Below, one piece after another: positions 59,330 through 64,000 of a stretch of 64,000 nucleotides of DNA. Position 1 is the first letter of the stretch. The number at the start of each line of letters is the position of its first letter. Origin of the DNA: Patiria pectinifera. Lineage: Eukaryota > Echinodermata > Asteroidea > Valvatida > Asterinidae. A model generated the notes under the pieces. That model had not been told where the DNA came from. It ran no database searches and saw only the letters and a list, made by a program, of their open reading frames with translations. Position numbers and translations under genes: made by a program. The stretch is taken from NCBI GenBank assembly GCA_029964075.1, contig CM057130.1:5332001-5396000 (forward strand), in the 5' to 3' direction.

Positions 59330-62300
59330 GTATGTTGTGCAAAGACGTACCAAACTATAACTTTCAAAAGAGGGAAAAATGATATTTGCCAAATTCCCTT
59401 GCATCACTCTTTGTTCAGCTGAGTTCAGACATGGGTGGTATTTATGATGATTACGACTTGATTTCACTCTCTGCGAAAAGTGATAATATGCATGACTGGT
59501 AAGGAACGCTCGATTTTATATGATAGGCTATTTTATCGAAGTATTAGCCTTAAGTTAATTGTTCTAAATGAATGATTTTGGCGCAATATTCCAAAGCTAT
59601 AAGTATGTTTTCATATTTTTTGCTTGCCTCTAGAGATTATTGAACGCTTAAGTTTTTTTTTTCTTTTTTACTTAAGCACGTTTGTTGTATCTGACAACGA
59701 AGCATATGGCGACTCTAGAGTTACTTTCAAACGGGTAAAATATAACTAAAAGAAGCTGTATAGCTTACTTTCGGATTACACTTTTTAGCAACACCCTGTG
59801 TAGTACTTTCGTTCGAAGAGCTTCAAATTGGGATTGTATAGCATCAATTTCACTTTTGAAAATATTGTGTTTAGAAATAACTGGTTCTGCCGTGGCGCAT
59901 GTTCCTAAATAGTAAACCAAAAAGTATCATGAATCATGCAGTATCATCGATCGGACATATGCTCGAAAACGTCATTGTTACTAAATTCTCTAATCGATAT
60001 GTACTTTGAATTGATCATGAATTTGAAAATCCTGACTCCATTCTCAATTATGTTTTGACACTTTCAGACATTTTCCCCAAGCTTAGCTTGGCGCGCATGC
60101 ATTACTTGGTTAGCACTCAAACTCAAAAGCACGGCCAAGTAACCTAGATATCTATACCAATTAACATACAGTTGCCAATTTGTCAATATTGCGTGCACTG
60201 CATGCCTATTTTTTCATCATAGATTTGGGCGTATAAAACGGATGATCAAAGGTCGCTATGAATACCGTATTGTTGAAATGGGAGCTATGGTGGAATTTAT
60301 AGACAATATTGGGTGTGTGTCGATAACGTTTCTCGGGTTATCAGTCTTGCCCAAGGCTTAGAGTAGGCCTATGACATTATTTTCTGAAAAGCAGCCTACA
60401 ACTTCTTCCTTTATCATCCATTCCCACCAACCAAAAAAAAATAAAAAAAATAAAAAAGGACAGAGAGGGTTGAAAGTGAGGCTGGCATGGCAAGAGTCGG
60501 CCACAACCATGCTATAGCAACCACCTCCAATAGAGCCTGAAAGTTGACCCGTGCTGGCGCGGCTTCAAGACCCCTCGAATAGGAATATCAGCTTGTAAAA
60601 GTCGGAATTTTGAAAATTATTTTTGGTTCATTGAATTCTAATAAGAAAATCACCCTCGGAAAAGCCTTTGTAAAATTATTAGTAGCATCTCAAGTTTAGA
60701 AATTGAAAAAAATGCGTGATTTGAAAGAGAAATATAGTGCCAAAAAAATTGCATTGACCTCTCACCTTCGAAAATCTAAAATACTGTGGCAGCCATGATC
60801 TGTGGTTGCGAAGGTCCGATTTCTAAAGGTTGGATACCTGCTTTATTTTGAACGAAACAACATGGTGCACACAGACGTGAATGATGCAAAATCTTTGAAA
60901 ATCAGTTTCTCCGGTTTGGAAGACCGCATCTTTCATGCAACTTGAGGGTTTGTTTCCTATAATGATCCAACTATATGTACCCAAAGTCGCTTTGATATGT
61001 TCACTATTTTTTTTTCGTTAAAATTTAAAAAATAGGCTTGGGTACGTCTAGCTTGAGTAACTCCAGCTCTAATGCGATAAGCATTATAGAGCTGGAGTTA
61101 CTCAAGCTAGGGTATACGTCAATTTTTCAAAGCTGTATTAAACACTGGTATAAGCCTCACGGATAATAATAAGGTTCATATCCATTATGGTGTGCAGTAA
61201 AAATGTGCAGTTATCGCCGCACAGTGGGCGTAGATTTCAATGGAAGTATTTTCAAATATGTATGACGTCATCAAAATACTGTTTTTGGATTGGACGAGGC
61301 AATTTATCTTTGTAATACCAAGACAGATTCCTAATTACATTGATTCTTGAAGCGTTAGGGGGTTTCTGTACCTAACTGCCAATGAAAGCATTATATTGAT
61401 ATGACGTCATCAAAATGCTGTGTTTAGATTGAGCCATATTTTTCCATTTAAAACATAGGAATGTCCATATAAGACTAGAGTGATTTTGAAACCTTTATTG
61501 GGTAAACACTATACACTTAAAGATCAATGAAAGCATTTTAAAATCTGAATGACGTCATCAAAATTGTGTTTATCCAATCAAAATAGCAGGAGTAGATTAA
61601 ATATTTAACTGATAGTTGAAACCTGATTTGGTTTGGGGAACCGTATTTGAAATGCCGCACTTTGATTGGCGGGTTGAAATTCTATTTTAATTGTTATATG
61701 GATGTTACCTATTATGCTATGAACTCAGACTAGTCCCACTAACTGGGGCGCTAGAACTCCTTTTTTTGACATTTGGGATGTTGGCCTGTCGTATAGCTAG
61801 TACGCAATAGCTAGTACGACAGACCAACATCCCAAATGTCAAAAAAGGAGTTCTAGCGCCCCAGTTAGTGGGACTAAACTCAGACAATTTATGGTTGACT
61901 AGTATGCATGTTTACAGCAATAATAATTAACCAAAATTGGGTAAGTTTTTCCATTGATTTATTCATGACATAAACTCTCAAAGTGATTTGTGGTTTTTCT
62001 ACTCAGTATAAATAGATATTGCTCCAATTACAAATAAATCATTTTTTATTTTGTTTTATTTTTTTTTACTTTTACACGTTTTTAAGTTAAGAGTACAGTA
62101 CCATGTATACAGCTGATTAAAAACGACGAACATGGGGCATTTACACGCAGCATAGCAAATTCTAGCAAATATAATTGGCATCAACAAAGAGCTTAGGCTT
62201 GGGTGGAAAGGTTAAAATTAACATCTTGGCAAGAATCGCTGGGAATCCAAACTATCGTGCTAATTTTATCACAAAATGCATTTTTGATGATTTTTTGGTC

Positions 62301-63520
62301 AAATGTTCTGATCATAATTTCCAAATTGTATATTTTATAACATTTTGAATTTTATTTTCTAACTTGGTTACTAATAGGTAAGAACTGCACGCGCTAACAA
62401 TTTGACTGCTTTCTCTTTCATAAGTCATAACGCGTTTCTCAAAGTTGCCAAATTTGATCATTATTTTTAAGAGCAGCATTCGTACTGTTTCCTGTTCATA
62501 ATTATGACACCATAAAAACTTACAAAAAATACAACGGGTGGATTTTTTTAAGGATGTTTTCTTCCTCAAACAAGTTTTAAAAACTGAATGAACCCTTATA
62601 CATATCACCCTTTTTGCCGGCTTCCGTAATTGGTCGATGCCGAGACCAAAGAAATCACGCTAAATGAATATGATTATGCGTTTCGTCATTTTTGCTAAAA
62701 ACCATGCACGTGAGTTTGGTCGGCGAAAAATCCTCCTCGAAATTTTCCTTGGAGATAGTTCGAGGTGTAACACAAGCGTTTGCAACAACAGATTAAGTTG
62801 AAATTTCGAATGATACTTAGATATGATATTAGTGTTCAACTACTCGTGAAAAAAACTCATTTGTAGGGATTCCTTGAAATTGAGCTAATGATAGATAGAT
62901 TAGGGGACCTTTTTGAACGATTTTCCCACGATTTTATAGGTCAGCTTCACCAGTGACCAGTATAATGACATTTCAGCATCAATAACCTAGGCGATTTTTT
63001 TTTACTGACAGACATGAAATTTAAAATTTCTTCTTATATCAATCATGCTGGGCATACACGGTCTAAGACTATTACATAGACTAACGTCCATAATACGTCG
63101 CAGCCATGCAGTCCACTAGGCTGAGTGGATACTCGGGGTATGCAAAGATGAACATTCATCATAGTGAAACAATTTTGTGGCGGGAAAAACTTAATTTTAA
63201 ATAGGAGACTAAAATGTACATGCACGGGGTGCTAAAGCGGAATTCAATTTGTCATTCTATATCATTACCAGAGCCAAATCTAGTGTGCGATTCGGCCATT
63301 TTCGCACCGGCAGACCCCGACCAGAATTTATACGCCTCTGTATACTGGCCGATGCCTCGATCGACGGACGTGGATGGCGACCCGGCGGCTGTTACATGCA
63401 ACAAGCCTCGGGGCACCGTGTTTGAAGGCCTCAAGCTATCCGAAAACATAGTGCGGTTTACGGCGACGGATACGTCGGATCGAGGAAGCACCAGCACCTG
63501 CGAATCTCAAGTATTCGTGA
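59248..63520 (+). CDS. Second HYR-domain secreted or membrane protein, 5' part only
   Basis: Two exons are visible: a signal peptide (59248-59329) and an HYR domain (63272-63520), split by a 3.9 kb intron. The gene continues past the window with an open phase-1 donor. It points away from the minus-strand HYR/SEA gene. Signal exon design, phase-1 junction and HYR exon layout are the same, so a shared origin is likely. Whether it also carries EGF, SEA and TM parts cannot be seen. No frame-breaking defects are visible in the part present. Confidence 0.82.
59336..61030. other. Intron 1 of second HYR gene, proximal part
   Basis: AT-rich, no repeat or exon recognised apart from A-runs near 60434-60458. 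Confidence 0.45.
61049..61109. repeat. Stem-loop with 23-bp perfect arms
   Basis: TAGCTTGAGTAACTCCAGCT and the following CTA are exactly inverted at 61087-61109; the loop is 15 bp. Confidence 0.75.
61250..61570. repeat. Short tandem family with GACGTCATCAAAAT
   Basis: Three units (about 61262, 61401, 61550) share GACGTCATCAAAAT followed by GTGTTT-like and ATTGG/CCAATC words. Confidence 0.55.
61731..61876. mobile_element. 146-bp hairpin MITE with exact 9-bp target duplication
   Basis: TAGTCCCACTAACTGGGGCG at the left and its inverse at the right; the arms are near-perfect over about 60 bp. AACTCAGAC flanks both sides exactly (61722-61730, 61877-61885). This points to a recent Mutator-like non-autonomous insertion. 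Confidence 0.88.
61890..63265. other. Intron 1 of second HYR gene, distal part
   Basis: No repeat or exon recognised; AT-rich. Confidence 0.45.
63272..63520 (+). CDS. Exon 2 of second HYR gene: HYR domain
   Basis: Acceptor ATATCATTACCAG, phase 1-1, 249 nt, donor GTAAGT. It encodes EPNLVCDSAIFAP, then AAVTCNKPRGTVFEG, RFTATDTSDRG and STCESQVFV. The third HYR cysteine is replaced by Phe (VRFTATD for the usual VTCTATD), so the domain is somewhat divergent. Confidence 0.88.
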
Positions 63521-63680
63521 GTAAGTAGTACTAAGTCCACAGTTTCTGCTTTTGTTTACTGAGTGACACGCAGGCGCGGCGTATAGTGCTGGCAGCAAGA
63601 GAATCTGGGTGAAGTGAGCTAGTCCGAGTAACCATGGAGGAATTCTCCATGGAGTAACTAACTAGGCTACTTAGACTATA

Positions 63681-63805
63681 GGTTAAGCCAGGAAATACAC
63701 GAGAAAGTGTGGATTCGTAATTTAAAAATTCACGAGGCGTGGAGCGCCGAGTGAATTCGTAAATTAAGAATCCACACCTTGCGAGTGTATTCTTAGACTT
63801 AAACC
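63681..63805. repeat. Imperfect hairpin element
   Basis: Left arm words AGTGTGGATTC and AATTCAC recur inverted as GTGAATT and GAATCCACAC at the right. About 125 bp, moderately decayed. Confidence 0.55.
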
Positions 63806-64000
63806 ATTGCGTCAACAGAAGTGTTGGAAAGAATGTTGCAACCTGACGCCACTTTTCTCTGTACATATCATCTCAATGAAGGTCATTCGTTGCAAAAATG
63901 ATGATAAGACATGAATCTGGGACTGAAAATGTTTCCAATTTTGTTAAGAAATAGGGCTTACTTGAAATGACTCTCCTTAGACTTAATAAGCTTTGTACAC

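Noticed and set aside
1-64000. Retrovirus-like, LTR or Polinton-type remains
   Set aside because: Looked for reverse transcriptase, integrase, capsid or envelope-like signatures and paired direct long repeats, and saw none. The paired repeats here are inverted or are tandem modules.

Overview
The window is nuclear genomic DNA from an animal, most likely a marine invertebrate deuterostome. An echinoderm is my best guess. The reasons are the abundance of HYR (hyalin repeat) exons, long AT-rich introns with GT-AG borders, and tRNA-derived SINEs. The TIR elements with G-rich interiors and the frequent 'aggcctac' words in introns also fit an echinoderm. The species cannot be fixed from the sequence alone. 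I see no bacterial genes, no CRISPR, no rRNA and no retrovirus-like or Polinton-like remains.

The main content is one large gene on the minus strand, 45347 down to 11581. I assembled it from 20 exons whose splice phases all fit. The order is signal peptide exon (45.3 kb), eleven HYR domains with one exon each (37.8 to 22.4 kb), an EGF-like exon, a calcium-binding EGF exon and a 33-nt microexon. Then come three exons that form a SEA-type domain with a GSVVI autocleavage motif, a cysteine-rich EGF-like exon, and a last exon that finishes the EGF and adds one transmembrane helix and a 20-residue tail. The product is about 1285 aa, a type I membrane protein built for extracellular adhesion or matrix contact. 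A possible alternative terminal exon lies at 9610-9720.

A second, divergent gene on the plus strand starts at 59248 with a signal peptide exon. It has its first HYR exon at 63272-63520 and runs out of the window. Both genes share the same start design: a signal peptide exon ending in CAA-G, then phase 1-1 HYR exons. They look like head-to-head paralogues. The roughly 13.9 kb between them holds no recognisable exon. It is filled by diverged tandem copies of a module of about 1.5 kb (48.6-55.8 kb) plus hairpin and hAT-like MITEs.

The introns are crowded with non-autonomous DNA elements. Several can be delimited to the base by target-site duplications, and three can be checked against an empty paralogous site inside this same window. 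Examples are a 181-bp piggyBac-like element at 10057, an 882-bp satellite-bearing hairpin at 38817 and a 277-bp hAT-like element at 48995. A recurring theme is TIR elements that carry their own expanded satellite (4.8-6.3, 19.2-20.5, 30.6-31.1 and 38.8-39.7 kb). One Harbinger-like element has its end exactly at a splice donor of the main gene. The 0-9.6 kb flank and much of the remaining intron sequence show nothing I can name.
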